Part shown: in pieces, positions 16,845 through 26,245 of the stretch
Numbering within the stretch: position 1 is the first letter of the stretch
How the letters are laid out: every line of letters begins with the position of its first letter
Assembly: GCA_030148335.1 (NCBI GenBank)
Contig: JASBTQ010000005.1
Span: forward strand, 21,241 to 85,240
DNA length: 64,000 bases
Origin: Allomuricauda sp.
GTDB lineage: Bacteria > Bacteroidota > Bacteroidia > Flavobacteriales > Flavobacteriaceae
Reading direction: 5' to 3'
Program-made: the position numbers and the translations under genes
Notes under the pieces: model-generated
Seen by the model: the letters and a program-made list of their open reading frames with translations, nothing else
The model's database searches: none
What the model was told of the DNA's origin: nothing

Positions 16845-19202
16845 TTATCTTGAGATGATTATTTTTTTTCTGATGACTTGTCTTAAAGAGGGTTCCGAAT
16901 AAATCAATACATAGGTTCCACTGGAAAGATGATCAATCGCCAGTACTTTATGATTTTTCTCGCTCAAGACCAACCTTCCATTGATGTCAAAAAGTTTAAT
17001 CAGAAAATCTGAATCATTGTCTTTTTTGATAAATATTTGATCTCTTGCAGGGTTGGGATAAATGATTACTCCATAATTAATTTCTGGTTCTGGTTCTGGT
17101 TCTGGTTCAGAGGTAGGTGTGGTCTCCAATATTCCGTCGCAGTTTTCATCAACTTCATTATCGGGTATTTCATCAGCTGAAGGGTTCACGTTGGGGTCGC
17201 TCTCGTCACAGTCATCCACATTGGCAAATCCGTCTTGGTCAAGGTCATCGTCAAGAGTGGCGGGATTGCAGTCCTCATCAATACCATTATATGGTATCTC
17301 GGCGGAATTTGGATTGATGTTGGGGTCGTTGTCGTTGCAGTCATCCACATTGGCAAATCCGTCCTGGTCAAGGTCATCGTCAAGAGTGGCGGGATTGCAG
17401 TCCTCATCAATACCATTATATGGTATCTCGGCGGAATTTGGATTGATGTTGGGGTTGTTGTCATCACAGTCATCCGCATTGTTGAACCCATCCTGATCAA
17501 GGTCGTCGTCCAAAGTAGCGGGGTCGCAGTCCTCATCGCTGCCATTGTAGGCAATCTCCACGGCATTTGGGTTGATGTTCGGGTCGTTGTCATCACAGTC
17601 ATCCGCATTGGCATATCCATCCTGATCAAGGTCATCATCCAGAGTGGCGGGGTCACAGTCTTCATCGATGCCGTTGTATGGTATTTCCAAGGCATTCGGG
17701 TTGATATTGGGGTCATTGTCATCACAATCATCCGCATCGGCAAATCCATCTTGGTCAAGGTCGTCGTCCAAGGTTGAAGGATCGCAGTCCTCATCGATAC
17801 CGTTGTATGCAATTTCAATGGCACTGGGGTTGATGCCAGGGTCGCTGTCGTCACAATCGTCCGTATTGGCATATCCATCTTGGTCAAGGTCATCGTCCAG
17901 AGTAGCAGGGTTGCAGTCCTCATCGATGCCATTGTAGGCAATCTCCACGGCATTTGGGTTGATGTTCGGGTCGCTGTCGTCACAATCATCTGCATCAGCA
18001 AAACCGTCTTGATCAAGATCATCGTCAAGTGTGGCGGGATTGCAGTCCTCATCGATGCCATTGTAGGCAATCTCCACGACACCGGGATTGATATTGGGGT
18101 CATTGTCATCACAATCATTTGCATTGGCAAAACCGTCCTGGTCAAGGTCGTCGTCCAAGGTTGAAGGATCACAGTCCTCGTCGATGCCATTATGGAGTAT
18201 TTCTATAGCATTTGGATTGATATTGGCGTCGTAATCGTTACAATCCTGTTCGGAAGTAAATCCGTCTTGATCAAAATCTATCACCCCAATGCCATAATGT
18301 AGACTCAAGTATTGGGTTAAAGTGAGGGTCAGGGCATCTACAAAAAGCGCTCTATCTGCGGGGTCGAAACGCACATCATGGTTGACTTCAATTTGAATCC
18401 CATCAATTTCACCAACATTTAATCGGGACCCATGTATCCAAACGTTGTAACCGCCATTGTAATAATCCTCGTTCGGATTGGGATAAGGGTTCACGGAACT
18501 TGGAACTGTCGGATAACCTTTTTCATGGAGCAAGGTTCCAAAACTATAAGGTCCCTTCAGTAGTTCCACATGCGTCAGTCCACCCTGATTATCGTTGATC
18601 AAAGTCCGGATACTGTTTTTGTTGATATAGGCGTTGGTGTTCAAGGTGGCATCCGAAAGCCGAAGTTCATCCCCTGTCAATGTGTAGCCCAGTTCAACTC
18701 TTTCAATGGCATGCGCATGTCCATGAAGGTCCAAGAAAAGGCCACGCCCAAAGTTTTGGATGATATCTACTTTCGCAGATTCTATATAACCGTGGTAATT
18801 GTCAAAAGCCAATTCTACGGTAGGGTTGCCATTCGCTGCTTCGGGCTTTTCGCGGTTTGCATCAAATTTTGCCCGGGAGAGCCTGTTGATGATGACATAA
18901 GGGTAGAAACCGGTTTCATTAAAATAGGCCTGGGCAATGGCCCTTCCCATGGACTGGGTATGGGTGTCATTGCCAGTGATGCAGCCCATGCAGTTCCTGT
19001 CGGGGATTATGTTGGGGTTCATATCCCCATCATGTGGAATGGAAATGATAATAGGATGGTTCCCATAAATGTATTCCACATAACCTGTATTGTCGAAATC
19101 GGATTCACCAGGTTGCTGTGCCATGACCCAATTGGACAACATGCCAAGGACAAGTGTGTAAAACAGTGACGAAGGGGAAAAAGGATATGTTTTCATTTGC
19201 AT
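16845..19202 (-). CDS. Secreted N-formylglutamate-amidohydrolase-like protein with Asp-rich repeats and T9SS sorting domain
   Basis: The 785-residue protein has three parts. After a signal peptide (cut near VMAQ, 28-29) comes a domain (about 35-305) resembling N-formylglutamate amidohydrolase: IPHDG at 55-59, an NRLSR motif with a DANRE continuation (106-118), DLHGHAH at 158-164 and IEVNHDVR at 281-288. Then come nine 43-residue repeats (311-692), each DQDGF...DDCDD..P.INP...E..YNGIDEDC, like MopE-type metal-binding motifs, likely calcium loops. A Pro/Glu linker leads to a type A T9SS sorting domain (about 706-785), starting YPNPARD and ending KKIIISR. It is predicted to be exported and attached at the cell surface. 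A start 2 codons downstream is also possible. The true substrate is unknown. Confidence 0.85.
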   Translation of the reverse strand: MQMKTYPFSPSSLFYTLVLGMLSNWVMAQQPGESDFDNTGYVEYIYGNHPIIISIPHDGDMNPNIIPDRNCMGCITGNDTHTQSMGRAIAQAYFNETGFYPYVIINRLSRAKFDANREKPEAANGNPTVELAFDNYHGYIESAKVDIIQNFGRGLFLDLHGHAHAIERVELGYTLTGDELRLSDATLNTNAYINKNSIRTLINDNQGGLTHVELLKGPYSFGTLLHEKGYPTVPSSVNPYPNPNEDYYNGGYNVWIHGSRLNVGEIDGIQIEVNHDVRFDPADRALFVDALTLTLTQYLSLHYGIGVIDFDQDGFTSEQDCNDYDANINPNAIEILHNGIDEDCDPSTLDDDLDQDGFANANDCDDNDPNINPGVVEIAYNGIDEDCNPATLDDDLDQDGFADADDCDDSDPNINPNAVEIAYNGIDEDCNPATLDDDLDQDGYANTDDCDDSDPGINPSAIEIAYNGIDEDCDPSTLDDDLDQDGFADADDCDDNDPNINPNALEIPYNGIDEDCDPATLDDDLDQDGYANADDCDDNDPNINPNAVEIAYNGSDEDCDPATLDDDLDQDGFNNADDCDDNNPNINPNSAEIPYNGIDEDCNPATLDDDLDQDGFANVDDCNDNDPNINPNSAEIPYNGIDEDCNPATLDDDLDQDGFANVDDCDESDPNVNPSADEIPDNEVDENCDGILETTPTSEPEPEPEPEINYGVIIYPNPARDQIFIKKDNDSDFLIKLFDINGRLVLSEKNHKVLAIDHLSSGTYVLIYSEPSLRQVIRKKIIISR
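17127..18272 (-). repeat. Nine 129-bp in-frame tandem repeats
   Basis: Eight full units and one degenerate unit encode 43-residue repeats with Asp and Asn at regular positions and two Cys per unit. Units 7 and 8 of the protein (about 17212-17469) are nearly identical at the DNA level, showing recent duplication. Copy number is likely to vary between strains. Confidence 0.93.
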
Positions 19203-19246
19203 AACCGTTTTGCGGCCCTTCCCTGATAATCATATCAGGTACGGTT
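19203..19246 (-). promoter_or_regulatory. Hairpin in the leader of the secreted repeat protein gene
   Basis: A nested structure with outer arms AACCGT/ACGGTT (19203-19208/19241-19246) encloses a 7-bp stem CCTGATA/TATCAGG (19222-19228/19233-19239, loop ATCA). It touches the ATG at 19200-19202, so it could occlude ribosome binding. Confidence 0.4.
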
Positions 19247-19408
19247 GCCATGGATACGGGTTATGCTACATGCACAATAAAGATAAAAAACTTGATTATC
19301 GGATTGGCGTTGAATTGATGGATGCCCCTTTCCAATTGACGGATTGATTTTTGTTGGAAACTTTGTAGGACAATCAATACGATATGGGCTGTAAATACGT
19401 GTAAAATC

Positions 19409-20251
19409 CTATATTTTGGACCAAATTCCCCTCCAACGGTATTTCCGGATAAACTTTCCCTCTGCCTTGGAAATATAGAAAGGTTTTTGTTGGAAGTATG
19501 CTTTTAGGAAACCCAGAATAGTTTGAATGTACAAACTTGGACTCTTGGCCTGCCATGCCATTTTAAGGGCAGCTATTTTGGTCAGAACAATGCCGTAACG
19601 CATTTTGTAGAGCGCTGTTCCCTTGGCCTGATGGTTCTTGGAGCTGTACCCATGTCCGGTAGGGCGGAGATGCTTGACCTTCAGGTCTGGAACGGTCTGT
19701 GTCTCAAAACCGTGGTATTTGGCCAATAGAGTGTCCACAGTGTCCCATCCCACTCCAGGTCGCAATCCTCCAATTTTATTGAAACAGGCCTTATGGTAGA
19801 GTTTAATGGGGCCACGGACATGGGTCTTGTCGGCAATGTTTTCATAAACCCAGTCACTGTCTTTTTGGATAAAGAGCAGGCCAGAACACATCCCCAGTTT
19901 CCAATTGGCCTGGAACAAGTTTACCATGCTTTCAAAATAATTGGGGGGAAGGATGATGTCTGCATCAAACTTTCCGATGAGATCAAATTCAGCGGTGTGC
20001 TGCAAGCCAAAATTGAAGGTGTCCACAACTTTCTTACCGGGGATATGCTCATCCGCAGAGGTTCGTTGGAACACCTTGATCCATGGGAATTGCTGGGCAA
20101 AGCCCTGGGCGATTGCAAAAGTGGCATCTGAAGAGTTGTCGTCCACCACAATCACCTCATCGGGCAAACGGGTCTGGCCCACAAAGGAATCCAGACAATC
20201 CTTCAAATAAGCTGCCTCATTGTGCGCGGGAATGACAATGCTGATCCACAT
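19409..20251 (-). CDS. Glycosyltransferase family 2
   Basis: This 280-residue cytoplasmic GT-A glycosyltransferase has the N-terminal ISIVIPAHNEAAYL and EVIVVDDNSSD motifs for nucleotide-sugar binding and a DAD-type metal site in GKFDADIILP. The C-terminal third is basic with several hydrophobic stretches and could sit on the membrane. The start is followed upstream by the same 35-nt leader as the methyltransferase gene, so the two may be co-regulated. It likely acts in cell-surface polysaccharide or glycolipid synthesis; donor and acceptor are unknown. Confidence 0.86.
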   Translation of the reverse strand: MWISIVIPAHNEAAYLKDCLDSFVGQTRLPDEVIVVDDNSSDATFAIAQGFAQQFPWIKVFQRTSADEHIPGKKVVDTFNFGLQHTAEFDLIGKFDADIILPPNYFESMVNLFQANWKLGMCSGLLFIQKDSDWVYENIADKTHVRGPIKLYHKACFNKIGGLRPGVGWDTVDTLLAKYHGFETQTVPDLKVKHLRPTGHGYSSKNHQAKGTALYKMRYGIVLTKIAALKMAWQAKSPSLYIQTILGFLKAYFQQKPFYISKAEGKFIRKYRWRGIWSKI

Positions 20252-20252
20252 T

Positions 20253-20287
20253 CGCTAAAATTCCAAAAAACAAACCACAAATCCCAA
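20253..20287 (-). repeat. 35-nt leader repeat, copy 1
   Basis: A 35-nt sequence identical to 21047-21081 lies one base before the glycosyltransferase ATG. On the minus strand it reads TTGGGATTTGTGGTTTG, then a T-run, GGAATTTTAGCG and the start. Confidence 0.9.
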
Positions 20288-20526
20288 AGAAGTTAGTGGG
20301 TTATTTTGTTATTGGGTTCCTGCTTCTTAGTTTGACACAAATCCCACGAATTGGCACGAATCTATTTTAAATTGAGTTTAATGCTTGAACCTGGGGTTTT
20401 GTTGTTCGGAATCTTGGAGCCCTGTTTCTTGGTTTGATACGCCCGCCTGCCACGGGTGGGAATTTCATGAACATGTAAAATTGAACTTGGGCCTTGGACT
20501 TGAAACTTGAACTTCAGTTTGTTGAT
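20288..20526. repeat. Phrase-repeat spacer with a small palindrome
   Basis: No gene is seen. The spacer is built of recurring phrases (GGGTTATTTTGTTATTGGG, TTGGAGCC, TTGAACTTGGGC, GACTTGAAACTTGAACTT) and contains CGCCCGCCTGCCACGGGTGGG near 20440-20460, similar to a palindrome near 21153-21172. Confidence 0.5.
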
Positions 20527-21045
20527 CTATCTTTCTGCGTACACAATATAGTATCGGTCGGTGAAATACCGCAACAAAGGGCGGATTCCAATCTTTTTGG
20601 CGGGATTGGTCCATTTTGCTGAATCCCTTATGGTCCATCCGGCCTTTTCCAACAACCAATCGAATTGCCAGTCCTCAAATTCATGGTAGTGCCTGTCCCA
20701 AAGGTCGGTCTTGCTCCGATAAGCCGGGGAGAACCAAAGCCGCATGGGAATACTGGCCACCAATTTATTGGCCTTGATCTCTTTTAGCACATTGTACGGG
20801 GCCACCATGTGTTCAAAGATTTCAAAAGCGGTCACCACACTGGCATTGGATCGGGAAACGGCTTCATAATCCACATCCAGATCTTCACCTTTCGTGTTTT
20901 CCACTTGGTATCCATTTGCCCTCATGATTTCTGAAAAAGGATTTTCGACTCCTAGGTCCAATATGGATTCCGAAGTGCCAATGTGCTTTTGCAAAAACGC
21001 CAAGGTATGCCTGTAGCGTTTGTTGGGAAAGTTGTTCTCGTACAT
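20527..21045 (-). CDS. SAM-dependent methyltransferase (class I-like)
   Basis: This protein of 172 residues looks like a class I Rossmann methyltransferase. The motif I region is SILDLGVENPFSEIM (about 26-41), with the acidic residue of motif II near EDLDVDYEAV and a following VVTAFEIFEHM segment typical of motif IV in this family. The G-x-G of motif I is weak (DLGVEN), so SAM binding is less certain than in standard members. The C-terminal half has a YHEFEDWQFDWLL stretch. Its location next to a glycosyltransferase suggests modification of a surface glycan or lipid, but the substrate is unknown. Confidence 0.72.
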   Translation of the reverse strand: MYENNFPNKRYRHTLAFLQKHIGTSESILDLGVENPFSEIMRANGYQVENTKGEDLDVDYEAVSRSNASVVTAFEIFEHMVAPYNVLKEIKANKLVASIPMRLWFSPAYRSKTDLWDRHYHEFEDWQFDWLLEKAGWTIRDSAKWTNPAKKIGIRPLLRYFTDRYYIVYAER

Positions 21046-21046
21046 G

Positions 21047-21081
21047 CGCTAAAATTCCAAAAAACAAACCACAAATCCCAA
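21047..21081 (-). repeat. 35-nt leader repeat, copy 2
   Basis: Identical to 20253-20287 and placed one base before the methyltransferase ATG. The spacer beyond it (to 21221) has no gene and contains a GCCTGTCGTAGGC hairpin and phrases such as CTTGATTCTTGAACTTG. Confidence 0.9.
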
Positions 21082-21221
21082 TTAAGTTGCTGGGTTATTT
21101 AGTTGTTCAGTTATTTGGTTCTTGTTTCAAGTATCCAATGTCTTCATATGGCACGCCCGCCTGTCGTAGGCAGGAGTTCCATGAATCTTTTGAAATTGAA
21201 CTTGATTCTTGAACTTGTTGT

Positions 21222-22280
21222 TTAGTATCGATAAACAATTGCATTGACGTTCATTCCCGCACCGACACTGGCAAAGATGACCACATCACCCTTGTTCAGT
21301 TGATGCTCTGGAAGTTCGCCCTTCAATACCAGATCGTAGAGTGTTGGAATGGTGGCGACGGAACTATTGCCCAGTTTGTGGATGCTCATGGGCATCACAT
21401 CTTTGGGAACTTCTTTTCCATAAATGCGATAAAATCGGTTGATGATGGCCTCGTCCATTTTTTCATTGGCCTGGTGGATGAATATTTTTTTTACATCATC
21501 AATGGCCACACCGCTGTCGTCCAAACAAGCTGCCATCGCTTTGGGCACGTTGATACAGGCAAATTCGTAGATTTTGCGCCCCAGCATTTTAATATATCGG
21601 GTATCCTTGCAGCCCTCGGCGCTGTTGGTCTTGTCAAAATAGAGATAGTAGGCCTCTTCTCCTGCATAAGTGACAGAGTCGTGTGCTAAAATTTCACCTG
21701 AACTCTCTGTTGATTCTATGATGGCCGCCCCGGCACCATCGGAAAAGATCATACTGTCACGATCATAGGGGTCCACCACCCGCGAAAGTGTTTCGCCACC
21801 GATTACCAAGCATTTTTTTGCCATGCCGCTTTTGATGAACGCCGAAGCTTGTATAACCCCTTCAATCCATCCTGGACAACCAAAAATAAGATCGTATGCC
21901 ACACATTTAGGGTTTTTTATCTGCAAAAGATGTTTTACCCGTGTTGCAAGGCTTGGCAAGGTGTCGCCTTGGACTTTGCCAAGGGTCATATCGCCGAAAT
22001 TATGGGCGAAAATGATATAGTCCAACTCCTCTTTATCGATTCCAGCGTCGGCAATGGCCTTTTCTGCGGCCAAATACCCTATATCCGATGTCTTGAACTC
22101 GGGCTCTGCATATCTTCGTTCAGCAATTCCAGTGATGGCCTTGAACTTCTCAATGATCACCGAATTTTCCTGTTCGATCTTGCTTCCATCAACACCCAAG
22201 AACTTGTGCTGCAAAAAAGCTTCATTTTTGGTGATGATGGATGGGATATAGCTGCCCGCTCCCGTAATACCGATTTTCAT
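21222..22280 (-). CDS. 3-oxoacyl-ACP synthase III-like enzyme (KAS III family)
   Basis: This 352-residue thiolase-fold protein of the FabH/KAS III family is predicted to perform decarboxylative condensation of an acyl-CoA starter with a malonyl-ACP. The catalytic triad is visible: Cys135 in FGCPGW, His269 in IFIHQANEKM and Asn305 in KLGNSSVAT. The Cys context differs from the usual AACAG of housekeeping FabH, so it may use a different starter or be a specialised paralog. It lies upstream of the methyltransferase and glycosyltransferase genes on the same strand, with a phrase-repeat spacer between them. Two palindromes lie in its upstream region (22326-22352). Confidence 0.86.
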   Translation of the reverse strand: MKIGITGAGSYIPSIITKNEAFLQHKFLGVDGSKIEQENSVIIEKFKAITGIAERRYAEPEFKTSDIGYLAAEKAIADAGIDKEELDYIIFAHNFGDMTLGKVQGDTLPSLATRVKHLLQIKNPKCVAYDLIFGCPGWIEGVIQASAFIKSGMAKKCLVIGGETLSRVVDPYDRDSMIFSDGAGAAIIESTESSGEILAHDSVTYAGEEAYYLYFDKTNSAEGCKDTRYIKMLGRKIYEFACINVPKAMAACLDDSGVAIDDVKKIFIHQANEKMDEAIINRFYRIYGKEVPKDVMPMSIHKLGNSSVATIPTLYDLVLKGELPEHQLNKGDVVIFASVGAGMNVNAIVYRY

Positions 22281-22325
22281 ATCGAGGTTGTTTGGTACTT
22301 AAAGGTAAGTTATTCAGAATTCATT

Positions 22326-22352
22326 GTTATGCATGCATAATAAATTGTACAA
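22326..22352. promoter_or_regulatory. Two adjacent perfect palindromes upstream of the KAS III-like gene
   Basis: TTATGCATGCATAA (22326-22339, 14 bp) and ATTGTACAAT (22343-22352, 10 bp) are both perfect palindromes 3 bp apart in the gap between gcvP and the KAS III-like gene. They are candidate operator sites. Confidence 0.4.
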
Positions 22353-22385
22353 TGCTCAACAAACCTTCCAATATGTCACAGAAAG

Positions 22386-22424
22386 AAAAAAGCCTTGACT
22401 AGTAATTTGTGCCAAGGCTTTTTA
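22386..22424 (-). terminator. Rho-independent terminator after gcvP
   Basis: An 11-bp stem AAAAAGCCTTG/CAAGGCTTTTT (about 22387-22397/22413-22423) ends in a U-run on the minus strand. It lies 20 nt beyond the gcvP stop. Confidence 0.85.
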
Positions 22425-22444
22425 TGTGGGTTTATAAGGATTTG

Positions 22445-25294
22445 CTATACTTCAGCGTAAGCTTCAATAGGTGCACAGGTGCATATCAAATTACGATCCC
22501 CAAACGCTTCATCCGTTCTTCGGATGCTGGGCCAAAACTTGTTTTCGGCCACATAGGGAAGCGGAAACGCGGCTTTCTGACGGCTATATGGGTGTTCCCA
22601 GACATCGTTGGTGATCATCCCTAACGTATGTGGAGCATTTTTGAGTACATTGTTTGGTTCGTCCATACTCGCCTCATCAATTTCCTCCCGAATGGAAATC
22701 ATCGCATTACAGAAACGGTCAAGTTCAGCAAGGCTTTCACTTTCGGTGGGTTCTATCATCAACGTTCCAGCTACAGGGAAAGATACGGTCGGGGCATGGA
22801 AGCCATAGTCGATCAAGCGTTTGGCAATGTCCGTGACCTCAATGCCATTGGCCTTGAAAGGTCGGCAATCGATAATCATTTCGTGGGCTGCCCTGCCTCT
22901 TTCGCCAGTGTAGAGCACATCAAACTTGCCCTTGAGGCGGTCTTTGATATAGTTGGCGTTCAATATGGCCGCTTTTGTGGCATTCGTAAGGCCTTCGGTG
23001 CCCAACATCTTGATGTATCCGTAAGAGATCAAACAGACCAAGGCACTACCCCAAGGGGCAGCGGAAATGGCCGTGATGGCTTCTTTTCCTCCCGTTTTGA
23101 TCACAGGATTGGAAGGGAGGAAGGGTTTCAATTGCTCCGCCACACAAATTGGTCCTACCCCTGGGCCGCCACCTCCGTGTGGGATGGCAAAGGTCTTGTG
23201 CAGGTTGAGGTGGCACACGTCCGCACCAATGGTGGCAGGGTTGGTCAACCCGACCTGTGCGTTCATGTTGGCACCATCCATATACACTTGTCCCCCGTTA
23301 TCGTGGATCAATTGGGTGATCTGTTTGATGGACGATTCGAAAACACCGTGGGTGGACGGGTAAGTCACCATCAATGCTGCCAAATTTTCGGAGTGCAACT
23401 GTACTTTTTCCTCCAAATCGGCCACATCGATGTTTCCTCTTTCATCCGTTTTGGTCACCACCACTTTCATGCCTGCCATTACAGCGGAAGCTGGGTTGGT
23501 CCCATGTGCGGAAGCGGGAATCAAACAAATGTTGCGGTGTCCCTCGCCCCTGGACTCATGATAGGCACGGATGACCATCAGGCCAGCATACTCGCCCTGT
23601 GCCCCGGAATTGGGTTGAAGGGAAGTGGACGAGAACCCGGTAATGACATTCAACTGGTCTTCCAAGGACTTCAAAACTTCTTGGTAGCCCTGAGCTTGTT
23701 CCAAAGGAACAAACGGGTGGATATTGCCCCATTCCGCCCAGCTTAAGGGAAGCATTTCCGAAGCGGCGTTCAATTTCATGGTGCAGCTTCCCAAAGAAAT
23801 CATGGAATGATTCAAAGCCAAATCCTTGCGCTCCAGTTTTTTGATATAGCGCATCAACTCGGTCTCGGAATGGTAGGAGTTGAACACCTCATGTTCCAAA
23901 AATGGGGTCTTTCGTTGCAGGGCAGTTGGTATGGCCTCTTCTTTGGTGGAAATTGACTCTATTTTTTGGGTGTTGTGGGCTTCCAAAAAGCAGGAAACCA
24001 ATACTTGCACATCTTGATCGGAAACGGCTTCGTTCAACGAAATGGAGACGGTTTCATGGTCAACATAATTTAGGTTGATCCCTTTTCCTTCAGTGACTTG
24101 TTTTAGTTTTTCGATTTGTTTTACCTTGACCGAAATTGTATCAAAATAAGCGGTATTTATCTGCTGGAATCCATGTGACTCCAATGTGCTTGCCAATACC
24201 CTGGCATGCTTGTGTACTTTGTTTGCGATGTATTTCAACCCTTCAGGGCCATGGTACACGGCATACATGCCTGCCATGACGGCCAACAATACCTGTGCGG
24301 TACAGATGTTGGAAGTGGCCTTGTCCCTTTTGATGTGCTGTTCCCGTGTCTGTAGCGCCATGCGCAAGGCACGGTTGCCATCAGTATCCTTGGTCACGCC
24401 AATGATCCTTCCGGGAATACTTCTTTTGTATTCTTCCTTGGTGGCAAAAAAGGCAGCGTGGGGGCCTCCATAGCCCAATGGAATTCCAAATCTCTGGGTA
24501 GTGCCCACCACTACGTCCACACCCCATTCACCGGGGGCCTTCAATAGAACAAGGCTCAGGATATCGGCGGCTACGGCCACTTTGATCTCGTTGGCCTTTG
24601 CCTTTTCTGCAAAGGAACCATAATCGTGCACTTGCCCATACTTTCCGGGATATTGCAAAAGGACGCCATAGAATTCGGAAGAGAAATCAAAAGTTTCATG
24701 GTTGCCGATCACCAATTCAATACCTAAAGGTATGGCACGGGTCTCGAGCAGGCTCACTGTTTGAGGGAGCACTTCCTCCGATACAAAGAATTTGGTGGCG
24801 TTATCCTTTTTTTGTTGCCTGTTGCGCAGTTCAAACAGCATGGTCATGGCCTCGGCCGCAGCGGTACTTTCATCCAAGAGCGATGCATTTGCGATTTCCA
24901 TGCCCGTGAGATCGCTTACCATGGTCTGGAAATTGAGCAGGGCCTCCAGCCTTCCTTGGGCAATCTCTGCCTGATAAGGCGTATAGGCGGTGTACCATCC
25001 TGCATTTTCCAAAATGTTCCTTTTGATGGGGGAAGGAGTGAGCGATTCATGGTAGCCCAGGCCAATATAGGTCTTGAAGACCTTGTTCTTTTGTGCGAGC
25101 CCCTGTAAATGGTTCAGGAACTCGTGCTCACTGATCCCTTCGGGAAGGTCCAGTGGTTTTTTGAGTTTGATATCATCGGGAATGGTCTCATGGATGAGCT
25201 GTTCCACACTGTCCACCCCAATCGTTTTGAGCATTTGGGGAAGGTCTTTTTCTGATATGCCGATATGTCTGGCGGCAAACACTTCTGTATTCAT
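22445..25294 (-). CDS. gcvP: Glycine dehydrogenase (decarboxylating), P-protein
   Basis: The P-protein of the glycine cleavage system decarboxylates glycine with pyridoxal phosphate and passes the aminomethyl group to lipoylated H-protein. The 949-residue single-chain form fits the usual length. The PLP lysine is Lys700 in the [16 protein letters not shown] motif. The N-terminal half begins with the family sequence [17 protein letters not shown]. An open frame continues 135 codons upstream, but those residues are not conserved-looking, and the ATG at 25294 gives the family N-terminus; a -7 box TAATTTTG lies 20 nt before it. A terminator follows. Confidence 0.96.
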   Translation of the reverse strand: MNTEVFAARHIGISEKDLPQMLKTIGVDSVEQLIHETIPDDIKLKKPLDLPEGISEHEFLNHLQGLAQKNKVFKTYIGLGYHESLTPSPIKRNILENAGWYTAYTPYQAEIAQGRLEALLNFQTMVSDLTGMEIANASLLDESTAAAEAMTMLFELRNRQQKKDNATKFFVSEEVLPQTVSLLETRAIPLGIELVIGNHETFDFSSEFYGVLLQYPGKYGQVHDYGSFAEKAKANEIKVAVAADILSLVLLKAPGEWGVDVVVGTTQRFGIPLGYGGPHAAFFATKEEYKRSIPGRIIGVTKDTDGNRALRMALQTREQHIKRDKATSNICTAQVLLAVMAGMYAVYHGPEGLKYIANKVHKHARVLASTLESHGFQQINTAYFDTISVKVKQIEKLKQVTEGKGINLNYVDHETVSISLNEAVSDQDVQVLVSCFLEAHNTQKIESISTKEEAIPTALQRKTPFLEHEVFNSYHSETELMRYIKKLERKDLALNHSMISLGSCTMKLNAASEMLPLSWAEWGNIHPFVPLEQAQGYQEVLKSLEDQLNVITGFSSTSLQPNSGAQGEYAGLMVIRAYHESRGEGHRNICLIPASAHGTNPASAVMAGMKVVVTKTDERGNIDVADLEEKVQLHSENLAALMVTYPSTHGVFESSIKQITQLIHDNGGQVYMDGANMNAQVGLTNPATIGADVCHLNLHKTFAIPHGGGGPGVGPICVAEQLKPFLPSNPVIKTGGKEAITAISAAPWGSALVCLISYGYIKMLGTEGLTNATKAAILNANYIKDRLKGKFDVLYTGERGRAAHEMIIDCRPFKANGIEVTDIAKRLIDYGFHAPTVSFPVAGTLMIEPTESESLAELDRFCNAMISIREEIDEASMDEPNNVLKNAPHTLGMITNDVWEHPYSRQKAAFPLPYVAENKFWPSIRRTDEAFGDRNLICTCAPIEAYAEV

Positions 25295-25314
25295 GTTCAA
25301 TCCAATAAAGTGCA

Positions 25315-25322
25315 CAAAATTA
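25315..25322 (-). promoter_or_regulatory. -7 box (TAATTTTG) for gcvP
   Basis: CAAAATTA on the plus strand reads TAATTTTG on the minus, an exact match, 20 nt before the ATG. A TTG lies about 23 nt further upstream, a little beyond the usual 19-21. Confidence 0.5.
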
Positions 25323-25420
25323 GGGATAAATTCAATGAAAATAGGCAATTTTGAAGGTGAGTGAAGCAAAGTTGTTAACCACTGATCAACCTTTTGGGAA
25401 CGAAGGGAAACCCCGTAAAG

Positions 25421-26245
25421 ATGAAGACCTTGAAGTCCATTTTTGATTTTTATTTGGATGCCAGTATCCATGTCGCCTTGGCCGTATTGTCGTTGGCGGG
25501 TGTCACCTTTCATTTGTTGGGCATCTCTTCCGATATTGATTTGTTGGGATTCATTTTTTTTGGGGTGATCGTCTGTTATAATTTCATCAAATATGGGGTG
25601 GAGGCCTACAAATATTTGATCGTTTCCAATGCCTATCACAAGATCATTCAGATCTTCAGTTTTGTGTCGTTTGGCTTTGCGCTCTATTTTTTGCTGCAAC
25701 TGGATGTCAAGATTTGGTGGGCAACGGTGATCTTGGGCCTATTGTCCGCATTGTATGCCGTTCCATTTTTGCCCAGTGCGAAAAACCTCAGAAGTCTAGG
25801 CGGTCTGAAAATCTATATTGTGGCTTTTGTGTGGGCCGGTTTCACGGTGCTTTTGCCTGTGTTGGATGCGCAAATGCCCATCGATTGGGATTTTTGTTTG
25901 CTTTTCCTGCAACGGATGTTGTTGGTTTTGGTGCTCATCATCCCTTTTGAGATCAGGGATATGCAATGGGACGATAAAGATCTTCGGACCTTGCCGCAGG
26001 TATTGGGGGTTAGCCGGACCCAAAATCTGGGGATTGCCCTAGCCGTCGTTTTTTTTCTCCTCACTTTTTTGAAAGATGAGGTCCATCAAGTCGAAATCGT
26101 ACTGAGATTGGCCCTCACGCTGGTCTTGATCTTTGTGCTTATTGCCAATGAAAAAATGAAATCCCGATACTTTGTATCGTTTTGGGTGGAGGCTATCCCA
26201 GTTTTCTGGTTTGGGATGTTCTGGTGGGTGGAGCGGTATTTTTAA
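25421..26245 (+). CDS. UbiA-like polytopic membrane protein
   Basis: The 274-residue protein has eight or nine hydrophobic segments and resembles UbiA-superfamily prenyltransferases. Segment [21 protein letters not shown] (first residues about 188-200) matches the second UbiA aspartate motif and its following TLP. The first motif, normally NxxxDxxxD, is degraded to [12 protein letters not shown] without aspartates, so ordinary prenyl transfer is doubtful. The ATG at 25421 is chosen over a TTG nine codons earlier. Its stop overlaps that of the anti-sigma gene (26242-26245), so the two are convergent. It may be a distinct membrane enzyme or a non-catalytic relative. Confidence 0.65.
   Translation: MKTLKSIFDFYLDASIHVALAVLSLAGVTFHLLGISSDIDLLGFIFFGVIVCYNFIKYGVEAYKYLIVSNAYHKIIQIFSFVSFGFALYFLLQLDVKIWWATVILGLLSALYAVPFLPSAKNLRSLGGLKIYIVAFVWAGFTVLLPVLDAQMPIDWDFCLLFLQRMLLVLVLIIPFEIRDMQWDDKDLRTLPQVLGVSRTQNLGIALAVVFFLLTFLKDEVHQVEIVLRLALTLVLIFVLIANEKMKSRYFVSFWVEAIPVFWFGMFWWVERYF

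Noticed and set aside
17186..18190. 334-codon minus-strand frame within the Asp-rich repeats
   Set aside because: It is the +1 frame of the 129-bp repeats; repeat length divisible by three keeps every frame open. Composition is all Met, Thr and Arg.
17127..18272. CRISPR array or satellite
   Set aside because: The repeats are 129 bp without unique spacers and are in-frame coding units.
22628..23746. 372-codon plus-strand frame opposite gcvP
   Set aside because: Antisense shadow of gcvP, no start signal, odd composition rich in Gly, His and Arg.
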